Of a stretch of DNA of 64,000 nucleotides, positions 35,558 through 44,318 are shown piece after piece (position 1 is the stretch's first letter; each line of letters starts with the position of its first letter). Position numbers and translations under genes: made by a program. Source of the DNA: CAISCU01 sp943361925 (GTDB taxonomy: Bacteria; Bacteroidota; Bacteroidia; UKL13-3); contig CALRIT020000012.1 of assembly GCA_943361925.1 (NCBI GenBank), positions 1 through 64,000 on the forward strand, written 5' to 3'. A model generated the notes under the pieces. That model was not told the DNA's origin. It saw only the letters and a program-made list of their open reading frames with translations, and ran no database searches.

Positions 35558-36235
35558 TTACTTCGACCTTAAGTATTTATAAACTACTCCTGCTAAAGCA
35601 GCTCCTGCAATTGGAACTACTATGAATAACCAAACCTGAGCCAATGCCCAGTCACCAACGAACAATGCCTGACTGATACTTCTTGCAGGGTTTACAGATG
35701 TATTGGTTACAGGAATACTTATTAAGTGAATTAAGGTTAATGCTAAACCAATTGCAATTCCGGCAAATCCTTTAGGAGCCTTATCGTCGGTTGCGCCAAG
35801 AATTACAATTAGAAACATAAATGTCATAACAAACTCAGTTAGAATCGCAGACAACATATTGTATTTACCTGGCGAATGATCACCATATCCATTAGCTGCG
35901 AAATCACCAATTGAACTTCCATTTCCAATTACAATTAGGTATAAAACAGCTGCACCAAAAATACCACCCGCAATTTGTGATACTACATAAGGTAATACTT
36001 CTTTCTTCCCAATTCTTCCACCAACCCAAAGTCCAATTGTAACGGCAGGGTTCAAATGAGCTCCTGAAATATGTCCCAATGAGTAAGCAATTGTTAATAC
36101 AGTAAGACCAAATGCAAATGAAACACCGAGTAGTCCAATTCCTACATCAGCAAATCCTGCTGCTAACATTGCACTTCCACATCCGCCCAATACGAGCCAA
36201 AATGTTCCAATAAATTCTGCTAAGTTTTTTTTCAT
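35558..36235 (-). CDS. aqpZ: Aquaporin Z-type water channel
   Basis: 225 residues, six transmembrane helices and two half-helices bearing NPA motifs (GAHLNPAVTIG near 62 and NTSVNPARS near 180). The pore constriction carries His (ALTLIHLIS) and Arg (NPAR) and small residues in loop E, as in water-specific AqpZ rather than glyceroporins. It stands alone with a terminator. Confidence 0.92.
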   Translation of the reverse strand: MKKNLAEFIGTFWLVLGGCGSAMLAAGFADVGIGLLGVSFAFGLTVLTIAYSLGHISGAHLNPAVTIGLWVGGRIGKKEVLPYVVSQIAGGIFGAAVLYLIVIGNGSSIGDFAANGYGDHSPGKYNMLSAILTEFVMTFMFLIVILGATDDKAPKGFAGIAIGLALTLIHLISIPVTNTSVNPARSISQALFVGDWALAQVWLFIVVPIAGAALAGVVYKYLRSK

Positions 36236-36538
36236 GGTTTTTGTTTTTTGAGGTTCTTGATTTTTTAGGTTGTGATGAATTTTAGAATAGTATAGATTTC
36301 TATTCCAAAATCTAAAATAGACTTTTCCATCAAAAAATCATATTAATTATTGATTATCTTATACTTTATAAAAGTATTTCCATGAATAATTTAACAAAAC
36401 ATGAAATTTCTAATTGGTTAAAAAGAATTTTTCGCTGTTAAAAATGGTAAGCTAAAATACAGTAAGCTAAAGGAAATTATGAAGTTATTCAAATTATAGC
36501 GACCTATTCACAACCACAGTTTATAATCTAAAAATATA
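36236..36538. other. Intergenic stretch upstream of aqpZ
   Basis: 303 bases without a gene. It must contain the aqpZ promoter, but I see no exact TAnnTTTG box. A ten-base direct repeat (GTAAGCTAAA at about 36449 and 36461) is the only structure noted. No clear terminator for the radical SAM operon is visible. Confidence 0.5.
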
Positions 36539-37933
36539 TTACCCCGCGTATTTGGTATATGTCATGATGCCTCTTGCAGCCATTGATTTTAATTTAAGCT
36601 TAGCCAAATTAACCCATTGTTTGTTTTTATAAGCTTTACCTGCATTCACTTCGTTTACTATATGACGAACAGCATAATTATAAAACTTACGAGGATATGT
36701 TCTTTTAAAATCAATATCTCTGTCTGTTGAAGTTTCCCAAGGTAAATCTTTGATAAAATCATTTTCCACTTCAAGATATAATGGCGTTCCTTTTATTGGA
36801 TATGCAACTGTTATAGTAAAAATATCAGGATCTGAATCTTTTAAATGTTTAATGGTTTCAAAAATATCTTCTTCGGTTTCACCCGGATATCCAACCATAA
36901 TAAAGGTTCCGGCTTGTATTCCTTTGGCCTGTGCTTGTCTGATCATGTCTCTTACCTGAAGCACATCTACCCTTCTATCCATTAAATCAATTACTTTTTG
37001 TGAACCACTTTCAGCACCTATCCAAACTCTGAAACATCCACTAGCCTTCAATTCATCAATTACTTCAGCATTCATTCTATCTGCTCTGGTAATACATTCA
37101 TAAGCTATTGATAAATTTCGCGATTCAAGCTCCAATCTAAATTCCTTTAACCATTTGTGACTTACGGTAAATACATCATCAACAAACCATACGGTATCAA
37201 CCTGATAATTATTTTGTATCCACTCTAATTCATCAACAACATGTTTAGCACTTCTTCTTCTATAACTTTGTCCATATACAGCCCTGCTGCACCATTTGCA
37301 GCTATAAGGGCAACCTCTCATTGTATTGATTGATATCGCGCTGGTTCCATGTTTGGCTTTCCAGGCATCAAAGTATAATTGTAGATTAACTTTAGTTCTA
37401 TTAGGTAAAGGAAGTTCATCAAGGTTCTTTAACTTAGTTCTTTCACCAGTAAAAACCGTTATTCCCATTTCATTTTTATAAGAAATTCCGCTTATTTTAT
37501 CAATTCCATTTTCAGATTTACCATCCAAAAACTGAACCAATTCAAGCATACTTTCTTCACCTTCTCCCTGAATGATAAAATCAGCACCATTTTCTAAAAA
37601 CTTATCAATATGATTGGTTACTTCAGGTCCTCCAAGAATAATTTTTGTATGTTTAAGCTTAGGCTCTGACTTTACAAATTGAATGGTTCTAAGCACATTT
37701 AATTTGGTCATCAAATTGGTATAGATGGCTAAAACATCAGGTTGAGTTTCTAGGATAAATTGCTTTTGTAAATCAAAACTTGAAAAAGTAGAATCGAATA
37801 CTTCATTCTCATAACCATTTTTTTGCAACCATGCAGATATATATAAAATGCCTAAAGGAACATAAGGCCTCATGATCTCCAATTCTTTGGGATCTTCATT
37901 TATAAAATATCCATGTGTAAAAACTACTTTCAT
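36539..37933 (-). CDS. B12-binding-type radical SAM enzyme 1
   Basis: 464 residues. An N-terminal cobalamin-binding-like Rossmann domain (about 1-140, lacking the DxHxxG histidine motif) precedes a radical SAM barrel with Cys208, Cys212 and Cys215 in RGCPYSCKWC and the GAESGSQ segment. This class (BchE/HpnP/HpnR-like) performs methylations or ring rearrangements on unactivated carbons. The substrate is unknown. Its ATG overlaps the stop of the upstream methyltransferase (ATGA). It is the last gene of a tightly packed operon and a paralogue of the 38696 product. Confidence 0.85.
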   Translation of the reverse strand: MKVVFTHGYFINEDPKELEIMRPYVPLGILYISAWLQKNGYENEVFDSTFSSFDLQKQFILETQPDVLAIYTNLMTKLNVLRTIQFVKSEPKLKHTKIILGGPEVTNHIDKFLENGADFIIQGEGEESMLELVQFLDGKSENGIDKISGISYKNEMGITVFTGERTKLKNLDELPLPNRTKVNLQLYFDAWKAKHGTSAISINTMRGCPYSCKWCSRAVYGQSYRRRSAKHVVDELEWIQNNYQVDTVWFVDDVFTVSHKWLKEFRLELESRNLSIAYECITRADRMNAEVIDELKASGCFRVWIGAESGSQKVIDLMDRRVDVLQVRDMIRQAQAKGIQAGTFIMVGYPGETEEDIFETIKHLKDSDPDIFTITVAYPIKGTPLYLEVENDFIKDLPWETSTDRDIDFKRTYPRKFYNYAVRHIVNEVNAGKAYKNKQWVNLAKLKLKSMAARGIMTYTKYAG

Positions 37934-38715
37934 TTTTTTCTAAACACTAAATAGGTATGGTCTGCATAATCGCTTAAAAAGGAAAAACCTCCTACAAGAC
38001 TTTCAGCAAATTGAAGAACAAATTTTAAAAAAGGAAGTTTTTTTATTAAAGGCTCTAAATATGACGGAGGAATAAGTAATCCAATTGGTTTGTGATTTAT
38101 ACAATTGAAGTCCTTAAATACATCTTTTACTTCTTCAACTGTATAACAATATGTCATCTGAAAACTATTATCTCCAAGACTTGCCAAATCAGGATTTTCT
38201 CTTCTAAATGCTTTCTTCGAATTTCCTTTTAATAAAAAATAGAGTCGCTCTATCCAAGATTTTTTACCCAATAAAACCATAATTAACAATGCATTGGGAT
38301 TTAGAATTGCATTAAAATCATGGTTCAATTGTTTTAATTCTTCTTCATTGATACAATTTAATCCGGCGAAATTCGAGAATACTAAATCAAACTTTTTTCC
38401 TGTAAATACATTCTTTAAATCATTAAATCCACAGGTCAAAAATTCAGGATTAGTAATGGATGTTTCTTTTAGTTTTGCATAATGAATCATTTCAGAAGAA
38501 ATATCAGTTGCTACAACCGAATATCCTTGTTTTGCAAGCCAAAAAGCATCAACTCCGGTACCACAATTAATTTCTAAAACCGATTGAATATTGGTTTGAT
38601 TTAAATCTGATTTCAAATGATGCCAAACTCTATTTCTTTGCAGGATTCCAATTATACTTGAGGAAAAATCAGCATCATAATTTGCAGCAATTGTATTAAA
38701 ATTGGCCTGCTGCAT
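37930..38715 (-). CDS. Class I SAM-dependent methyltransferase
   Basis: 261 residues. The SAM-binding motif VLEINCGTGVDAFWLA near residue 45 and the following acidic position in VVATDIS are typical. The C-terminal half (LIPPSYLEPLIKKLPFLKFV) is hydrophobic and may bind a lipid-like acceptor; this is inference. It overlaps the radical SAM genes on both sides: four bases downstream, 20 bases upstream. Confidence 0.88.
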   Translation of the reverse strand: MQQANFNTIAANYDADFSSSIIGILQRNRVWHHLKSDLNQTNIQSVLEINCGTGVDAFWLAKQGYSVVATDISSEMIHYAKLKETSITNPEFLTCGFNDLKNVFTGKKFDLVFSNFAGLNCINEEELKQLNHDFNAILNPNALLIMVLLGKKSWIERLYFLLKGNSKKAFRRENPDLASLGDNSFQMTYCYTVEEVKDVFKDFNCINHKPIGLLIPPSYLEPLIKKLPFLKFVLQFAESLVGGFSFLSDYADHTYLVFRKK

Positions 38716-40135
38716 ATTTTTTTATTTTAAACTTAGATTGTATAATTTGTATTTGCCTTAAAGTTATTAATCCAATTTGCTTCAAGCTAAAATTGTTATC
38801 TAATTGTTCCTTGGCCTTCCACTTTCTAAACTGATAATGAACCAATCTCTGTAAATGTTTGTAGAATCCTGCAGGATATGTGCTATTAAACATCACCAAC
38901 AATTCATCAGAATCTGTCCAGTTTTGCTTTTGATTTAGTTGAGATTTTACATTCTCATAAAACTTTGTTCCGGGCAAAGGATATGAAACTGAAATGCCGA
39001 TATCATATGGCATCAATCGTTTTACCATTTGAATGGTACTTTGTATGTCCTGAAAATCTTCACCTGGATAACCAAACTGAAGGAAAAAGCATGGTTTTAC
39101 TCCATTAACTTTCATCAATTTTGTTGCTTCTTCTATTTGTTCAAGTTTGGTGCCTTTATCCATATTGTCTAAAATCTTTTGGGAACCACTTTCAGCTCCA
39201 ACCCAAACTTCATCACAGCCTGCCTTTGCTAAATCTTTGATAGCATCATCTTCCAATAATAAATCAACTCTTGATTGAATTTTAAACTTGAACTTTAAGT
39301 TGTGTTGTTGAACCAATGAAGCAAATTCATTGACCCAGCCTGGCTTCAATCCGAAAATATCATCAGCAAACCAAATATGTTTAACATCAAACTTTTTATG
39401 TAACAATAAAATCTCTTCAATTACATTTTGTGGACTTCTTGAATTATATCGATTACCATAAATTGGCTTTGCACACCAGTTACATTTAAAAGGGCAACCT
39501 CTTGTAGTTACTAAGTTAATTGAAAAATATCCTTTGTGCTGTAGCCACATTTCCTGATAAGGATTCAAATCAATTAAATCCCAAGCTGGTAAAGGTAATT
39601 CATCTAAATTCTTTAAATTATTCCGACTTTTACTTTTGATTAATTCATCATCCTTTAACCAGATTAAACCATCAATATTTTCTAAAACACCATCCTGATT
39701 AATTAGATATTTACTCAATTCAAGTAAAGTTTGTTCACCCTCTCCTGCTATGATAAAATCAGCACCTTTTTGTAAATACTCTAAGGAATGATCTGTAGAA
39801 TCAGAACTTGAAATCACAATTTTACAACCCAATCCTTTAGCAATACCAATCATTTCAAATGCTGCATCACGCATATTGGTAAGGCACATTTTTGTCAGAT
39901 AGTTAAAGCCATCATCATATATTACAAATACCTTTGGCTTTAATTCATTAAGATATGCTCGAATATCATCAGCATTCAAGCTGAACATATTGTCATAAAA
40001 CTTCAGATCGAAATTATTCTTCTTTAACAATGAAGCTGCAAATAATGGAGCTAAAGGTGCATATGGCGTACCCGATTTAAGTTGCTTTGGATCAAACTTG
40101 AGGAAATACGAATGTGTAAGTAACAAATCAGTCAT
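38696..40135 (-). CDS. B12-binding-type radical SAM enzyme 2
   Basis: 479 residues with the same architecture as the 36539 product. The N-terminal B12-like domain has GEGEQTLLEL, and the cluster cysteines are Cys214, Cys218 and Cys221 in RGCPFKCNWC, then GAESGSQ. The two proteins share ordered motifs throughout (LDELPLP, YGxxYxxRS, GYPGE) and are clearly paralogues. The start overlaps the preceding nucleotidyltransferase gene by eight bases. The reaction is unknown. Confidence 0.85.
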   Translation of the reverse strand: MTDLLLTHSYFLKFDPKQLKSGTPYAPLAPLFAASLLKKNNFDLKFYDNMFSLNADDIRAYLNELKPKVFVIYDDGFNYLTKMCLTNMRDAAFEMIGIAKGLGCKIVISSSDSTDHSLEYLQKGADFIIAGEGEQTLLELSKYLINQDGVLENIDGLIWLKDDELIKSKSRNNLKNLDELPLPAWDLIDLNPYQEMWLQHKGYFSINLVTTRGCPFKCNWCAKPIYGNRYNSRSPQNVIEEILLLHKKFDVKHIWFADDIFGLKPGWVNEFASLVQQHNLKFKFKIQSRVDLLLEDDAIKDLAKAGCDEVWVGAESGSQKILDNMDKGTKLEQIEEATKLMKVNGVKPCFFLQFGYPGEDFQDIQSTIQMVKRLMPYDIGISVSYPLPGTKFYENVKSQLNQKQNWTDSDELLVMFNSTYPAGFYKHLQRLVHYQFRKWKAKEQLDNNFSLKQIGLITLRQIQIIQSKFKIKKYAAGQF

Positions 40136-41072
40136 GCAACTTTAAATTGAATTGTTTGTGTAACTGAGAAATACTGCTTTCCAACCTGGTTAAAACAACT
40201 TTTTGGAATTGTTGTGGATGATGTTTTGATACATATTTTCTTGAACGTAAAGCAGTATCAAGCGATTCTTCATCAAAGTTTTTGAATTTTGACTTCCACT
40301 TTTTAATGGTTAAATTCATAAAAAATGTATCGAAAAAATCACCTAAACTTCCGGATAGAATCTTTTCAAGGAATGATTTTAAATACAATTTCTTAGTTTG
40401 TAATTCCTCTTTTTGTTCTATTTTAACATTTGGTAAATAGGTATAAGCCCATTCATTGTTTTGTATCAAATCGTAATAAATTTTCTTACCGTTCATTGGT
40501 AACAAGGTAAGTAATTCTGTAGCCGTAAAAATATTTTTATCCGGGATTTCAAGGTGTTTGGTATCTACAAAATAGTTTACACAAAAATATTTATGGCTAT
40601 TTAATAAAAATAGTTTTTTGAACGCTATGAGTAAAGTTCTAGTAATCCATAACCTTTGTGGTTCAGTTACTATAAAATAATCAATATCACCTTGTTCATC
40701 AACACAACCTTTTGACAAAGAACCAGAAATACAAACACTTCTAACAAAAGGAAAAGAGTTAATAATATTGGAATATTTAACCGCTTTCTTCATTAAAAGC
40801 TCAGCATATTTTTGTCCATTTTCTCTTTTAACTTCAAGCTCTTTCGAATTACTTAGAGAATAATATTGCTGATGGTTATATATAATTTTCTTCTCAGTTA
40901 AGCTATTTAATTCTTGCTGAATTAACTCAATTTGATCGGAAGAAATCTTACTAAATTTAATAATTTCAGAAAAAGTCAATGGAAATTTGAACAAATCAAA
41001 ATAAGCCAAGGTCACTACAATTTTAGATTGAAGTGTATTTAGTTGGTTATTACGATTGACATTTTCGACCAT
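40128..41072 (-). CDS. Nucleotidyltransferase with N-terminal winged helix
   Basis: 314 residues. The first 75 residues look like a winged helix-turn-helix (FKFPLTFSEIIKFSKISSDQIE, then YYSLSNS). The pol-beta-type nucleotidyltransferase core follows: Gly117-Ser118, Lys121-Gly122 and the metal-binding pair Asp129/Asp131 in GSLSKGCVDEQGDID. The rest is helical. Free-standing HTH-nucleotidyltransferases can modify small molecules, RNA or protein. Here it is embedded in a radical SAM operon with overlaps of eight bases downstream and a one-base gap upstream, so a biosynthetic or regulatory role in that pathway is likely. Confidence 0.7.
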   Translation of the reverse strand: MVENVNRNNQLNTLQSKIVVTLAYFDLFKFPLTFSEIIKFSKISSDQIELIQQELNSLTEKKIIYNHQQYYSLSNSKELEVKRENGQKYAELLMKKAVKYSNIINSFPFVRSVCISGSLSKGCVDEQGDIDYFIVTEPQRLWITRTLLIAFKKLFLLNSHKYFCVNYFVDTKHLEIPDKNIFTATELLTLLPMNGKKIYYDLIQNNEWAYTYLPNVKIEQKEELQTKKLYLKSFLEKILSGSLGDFFDTFFMNLTIKKWKSKFKNFDEESLDTALRSRKYVSKHHPQQFQKVVLTRLESSISQLHKQFNLKLHD

Positions 41073-41073
41073 T

Positions 41074-41736
41074 TTAACTTTTAAAAATTTGATAAATATA
41101 ATTTAACTCTCCAAGAATTCTCTTTTTTTCAAGCAAGGAAAATTTAAATTTACTTTTCGAGCCAATTTCTTGAATTTTCTCAATATTACAATCTACTGAT
41201 AATGACATGAAGACCTTGGAATCAGCATTTAAGTAATCGCCAATTTGAGAAAATAATTGGTAAAAATATTGAAATTCATCACCACAAAACCAAGCCATTT
41301 CTTCTTGATTTTGGGGATTTTTAGGATAAAAAGGAGGATTAACTACGATGATATCAAATGTTTGTTTTGGAATTTGAGAGAACAAATCTGAATGAAGAAT
41401 CTGAATGTTAGATTTTAAATTTAGTTTATTGAACTCTAATCCATCAATAGCTTTTTGATTGATATCTGTTGCTAAAACCAATGCTCCTTTTTTAGCAAAA
41501 TAAAATGAAATCAAACCGCTACCTGCTCCTAATTCAAGAAACTTTAATCCGGAAACATCTTCCTTATCAATGGTATTTAATAAAAACTTCGTGCTAAAAA
41601 AGAACGCAGGATGAAAAACTCCTTGTTTAATCAGTAAGTTTATTCCGCGATATCTGTACCTTCTATCTTTTTTAAGATACCAAATAATAACAGGTCCGGA
41701 AACATTTGTCAAAAACCATTTAAGTACCTTCGACAT
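41074..41736 (-). CDS. HemK/PrmC-like methyltransferase
   Basis: 220 residues. It has LELGAGSGLISFYFA (SAM binding) and the NPPF motif in VVNPPFYPKNP, typical of N-methyltransferases acting on planar amide or amine nitrogens. The ATG at 41736 lies one base after the stop of the upstream radical SAM gene. A longer frame back to 41799 would overlap it. The target is unknown; PrmC itself is not implied because the genome context is biosynthetic. Confidence 0.8.
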   Translation of the reverse strand: MSKVLKWFLTNVSGPVIIWYLKKDRRYRYRGINLLIKQGVFHPAFFFSTKFLLNTIDKEDVSGLKFLELGAGSGLISFYFAKKGALVLATDINQKAIDGLEFNKLNLKSNIQILHSDLFSQIPKQTFDIIVVNPPFYPKNPQNQEEMAWFCGDEFQYFYQLFSQIGDYLNADSKVFMSLSVDCNIEKIQEIGSKSKFKFSLLEKKRILGELNYIYQIFKS

Positions 41737-41737
41737 A

Positions 41738-43249
41738 CTAAAAACCTTGTATTTCGGGTTGCCTGTATTTCCAGATTTTTTGAAGCGCTTTAATTTCATA
41801 TGGATAATGAAATAAATTGCTTTTATATCTTAAACTAGACCACGCTTTGATTAGTTTTCTTTGATATGGCTTCATTCGAATATCTGAAACTGTTGGATAA
41901 TATCCATTTAATACTGTTTCAAAATTCTTTATTTTATCAATCATTTCAGGAGTAAGCCAAGGTGTCAGAGGATTCTTTCGTAAATCAAAATTCTCCCAAT
42001 CGTTACTCAGCCAATCTTCCAATTTTTGAGGGAATCGAAATCCACTTTCCAACACTTTATTATACATATCAGAGCCTTCAGTTGGCACCGGACTATAAAC
42101 ATAAATTATAATTTCAGTATCAGGATTTACTGCTTTTATCTGTTTGATGAAGTCTATATCAAAATCAATTTGTTGCATCACCTCTTTTTCAGTATCAGCA
42201 GGTGTTCCCAAAACAAATGAATATTCAGGGATGATGTCGAATTTTTTCATACGAGCTGCAAATTCAACAATTTGTTTACCGGTTTGAGTTCCTCCTTTGT
42301 CCATCTTTTTTAATACAGCATCATTTCCTGTTTCTGCACCAAAAAATATCATTTTACATCCAGCTTCACGCATCAATGCAAGTGTTTCGTCTTTGTATTT
42401 ATTGATGGTGTCTATACGTCCTTCACCCCACCAAACCATTTGTTCATCTTTTATCAATTTAGAAAACTCGAGAACACGTTTTTCAGAAACAAAAAAGTTG
42501 TTATCATGAAACTCAATAGAATCGGCTCCCCATTTATCTTTAATTAATTTGATATCATGATATATCCCATCGGCTGACTTTCCTTTCCACTTAGCATTGT
42601 AGATAGGAACAACTGCACAAAAGGAACAAGTAAAAGGACAACCAAAACTACTATGATAAGCAATAGTTTTAGCACCTAAATAAGTTTTGCCTAAATAACT
42701 ATCTAGGTTATAAATTTCATTTAGTTTATTATATGGTAATGGTTTTAAATCATCATAATTAACCAATTCAGCCTTTTTGGTTTTAATAATTTCTCCATTT
42801 TTTACAAAGATTAAATTTTCAATTTCATCAATGTTTTGGTTGTTCTCGAGTGCATTCAGTAAAGCAGGGAATGCATAATCCCCAGGACCATTTATTATAT
42901 AATCAACATAACCCGATTCCAATACCGTTTTAAATTGATTTGATGCAAAATATCCTCCCCACACCATTACAATATGAGGGTATTTTTGTTTAATTAATTT
43001 CGCAAATGGAATTGCTTGTTTAAGCTGAGGACCAGGCATTACTGTAAAACCTACAAATTTTGTATGTTCAGTAATACTTGAAATTATCTTATTTAAAGGA
43101 TCTATTTCTCTATTGCCATCAATAATTATCCAATCATATTTACCTTCAATTGAAGCAGCTACTTGTAAAACAGAATTGGGGATTCTGTATTTTTTGTCAG
43201 CACTTTTGGGATTAAATAAGATGACTTCGTTTTTTATTTCTTTATTCAA
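41738..43249 (-). CDS. B12-binding-type radical SAM enzyme 3
   Basis: 503 residues. The B12-like N-terminal domain (PGPQLKQAIP, VWGGYFAS) is followed by the cluster motif Cys204, Cys208, Cys211 in FGCPFTCSFC and GAETGND. It is more distant from the other two B12-type enzymes and may act on a different position or substrate. The only plausible start is a TTG at 43249: an in-frame stop lies five codons upstream, and the next ATG is well inside the domain. It is preceded by the broken fkbM gene. Confidence 0.83.
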   Translation of the reverse strand: MNKEIKNEVILFNPKSADKKYRIPNSVLQVAASIEGKYDWIIIDGNREIDPLNKIISSITEHTKFVGFTVMPGPQLKQAIPFAKLIKQKYPHIVMVWGGYFASNQFKTVLESGYVDYIINGPGDYAFPALLNALENNQNIDEIENLIFVKNGEIIKTKKAELVNYDDLKPLPYNKLNEIYNLDSYLGKTYLGAKTIAYHSSFGCPFTCSFCAVVPIYNAKWKGKSADGIYHDIKLIKDKWGADSIEFHDNNFFVSEKRVLEFSKLIKDEQMVWWGEGRIDTINKYKDETLALMREAGCKMIFFGAETGNDAVLKKMDKGGTQTGKQIVEFAARMKKFDIIPEYSFVLGTPADTEKEVMQQIDFDIDFIKQIKAVNPDTEIIIYVYSPVPTEGSDMYNKVLESGFRFPQKLEDWLSNDWENFDLRKNPLTPWLTPEMIDKIKNFETVLNGYYPTVSDIRMKPYQRKLIKAWSSLRYKSNLFHYPYEIKALQKIWKYRQPEIQGF

Positions 43250-43337
43250 TTTCCTGAATTTTTAAATGCAATTTAATTTAATTAAGCCATTGTTAGACTT
43301 GGTAATAGCAATTATAATGTTTTTTGGGGCATTTCTA

Positions 43338-44295
43338 TTAATCCATTATTGCTACCACTATTTCACCTGTTAATATATCTTTTGTAATCAATTGTGTCAG
43401 GTGATTTTGAAAATCCTTTATTGGCATCCATTCAGATAATACAAGATTCATATGCTCATACTTAATAAAATTACACTTATAATTTCCAATTAAACTAAGG
43501 GTTTCTAAGCATTTGGTTGTATCGGTTATTAATGGCCGATTAAATTCAAAGCAGATGTACTTTATAGGTCTACTCAATCCCAGAAAAACCTCTGACTCAT
43601 AACCCTCTACATCAATTTTACATAATTTAGGCACTCCAAATTGTTTGCATAAATTATCAAGCGTATTAACATTTATTTTCTCTTTAGTTTTCCAATTAAA
43701 ATTAGCAAAGTCTTTATAAATAGAAACAAATTCTTCTGAAAGGGTTGAGCACTCATCAGTTTCATCACAAATCATAAGTTCAGCTACTTATTCTTCACTA
43801 CCAATAGCTAGGGCCTGCTAAAAATCTTTATTTGAACTTATTATCAATCAATTAAACTTTTTTTTAATAATTTTAATGCAAGGTTTTAAGAACAATTGCT
43901 TAAAAATCTTTTCATCAAGTAAAATTAGTTTTCAAATTATTTAAAGACAGAAACAAGGTCATCTTTGTCGTTGCTGCCAAATTGAAGTATAATATATACA
44001 TCTAATTTGCCAGCGTCTAAAATCTGACCTGTTTATGTCTTTTTCAGCAAGCCCTAACTAATTTCAATAAGTTAACATTATCATTTCCGGCAAACTTCGA
44101 CTCGAGAATATTGAAACATTTTTGCTGGGGTTCAACTGCAACTACCTTTGCACCAAGTTTCAATAAAATATTTGTTCGTTCACCACTATTTGCTCCTATA
44201 TCAAAGCATAAGTCATCTTTATTTACAAACTTTTTATAAAACCTAAGCATCTCTCTTTGCTTAAGAAATTTTCTTATGAATGATGGCAAATACAT
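43338..44295 (-). pseudogene. FkbM-family methyltransferase, split by a MITE and a nonsense codon
   Basis: The N-terminal part (44295 down to about 44059) carries the SAM-binding DIGANSGERTNILL and VVAVEPQ. The C-terminal part (43804 down to 43338) carries the FkbM hallmark KIDVEGYESEVF. Between them lies a 244-bp element flanked by a six-base duplication. Removing the element and one duplicate joins LLKL to AIGSEE in the same frame. A second lesion, TAA at 43788-43790, follows AIGSEE. The rebuilt protein would be about 235 residues, normal for FkbM O-methyltransferases, which methylate sugars or polyketides. The gene lies in the radical SAM cluster, so a former methylation step has been lost. 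Confidence 0.88.
43811..44054. mobile_element. 244-bp MITE inserted in fkbM
   Basis: The ends are inverted: GGGCCTGCTAAAAAT on the left and, reading inward from the right, GGGCTTGCTGAAAAA; 12 of the first 14 bases agree. Flanks TAGCTA (43805-43810) and TAACTA (44055-44060) are a six-base target duplication with one mismatch. No coding frame of note lies inside, so it is non-autonomous. The parental insertion sequence is not in the window and I cannot name its family. A possible decayed relative lies at 34457. Confidence 0.85.
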
Positions 44296-44318
44296 ACTTG
44301 ATAAAAACTAAATATCTG

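Noticed and set aside
43809..44056. Two-base TA target duplication for the MITE
   Set aside because: With only TA duplicated the fkbM halves are out of frame. A six-base duplication with one mismatch restores the frame and is the better reading.
44044..44295. Independent 83-residue gene at the fkbM N-terminus
   Set aside because: Its last residues are encoded by the MITE end; it is the front half of the broken FkbM gene.
44296..44318. Short precursor peptide for the SPASM enzyme
   Set aside because: No small frame with a leader-like or Cys-rich core is visible between the SPASM gene and its neighbours.
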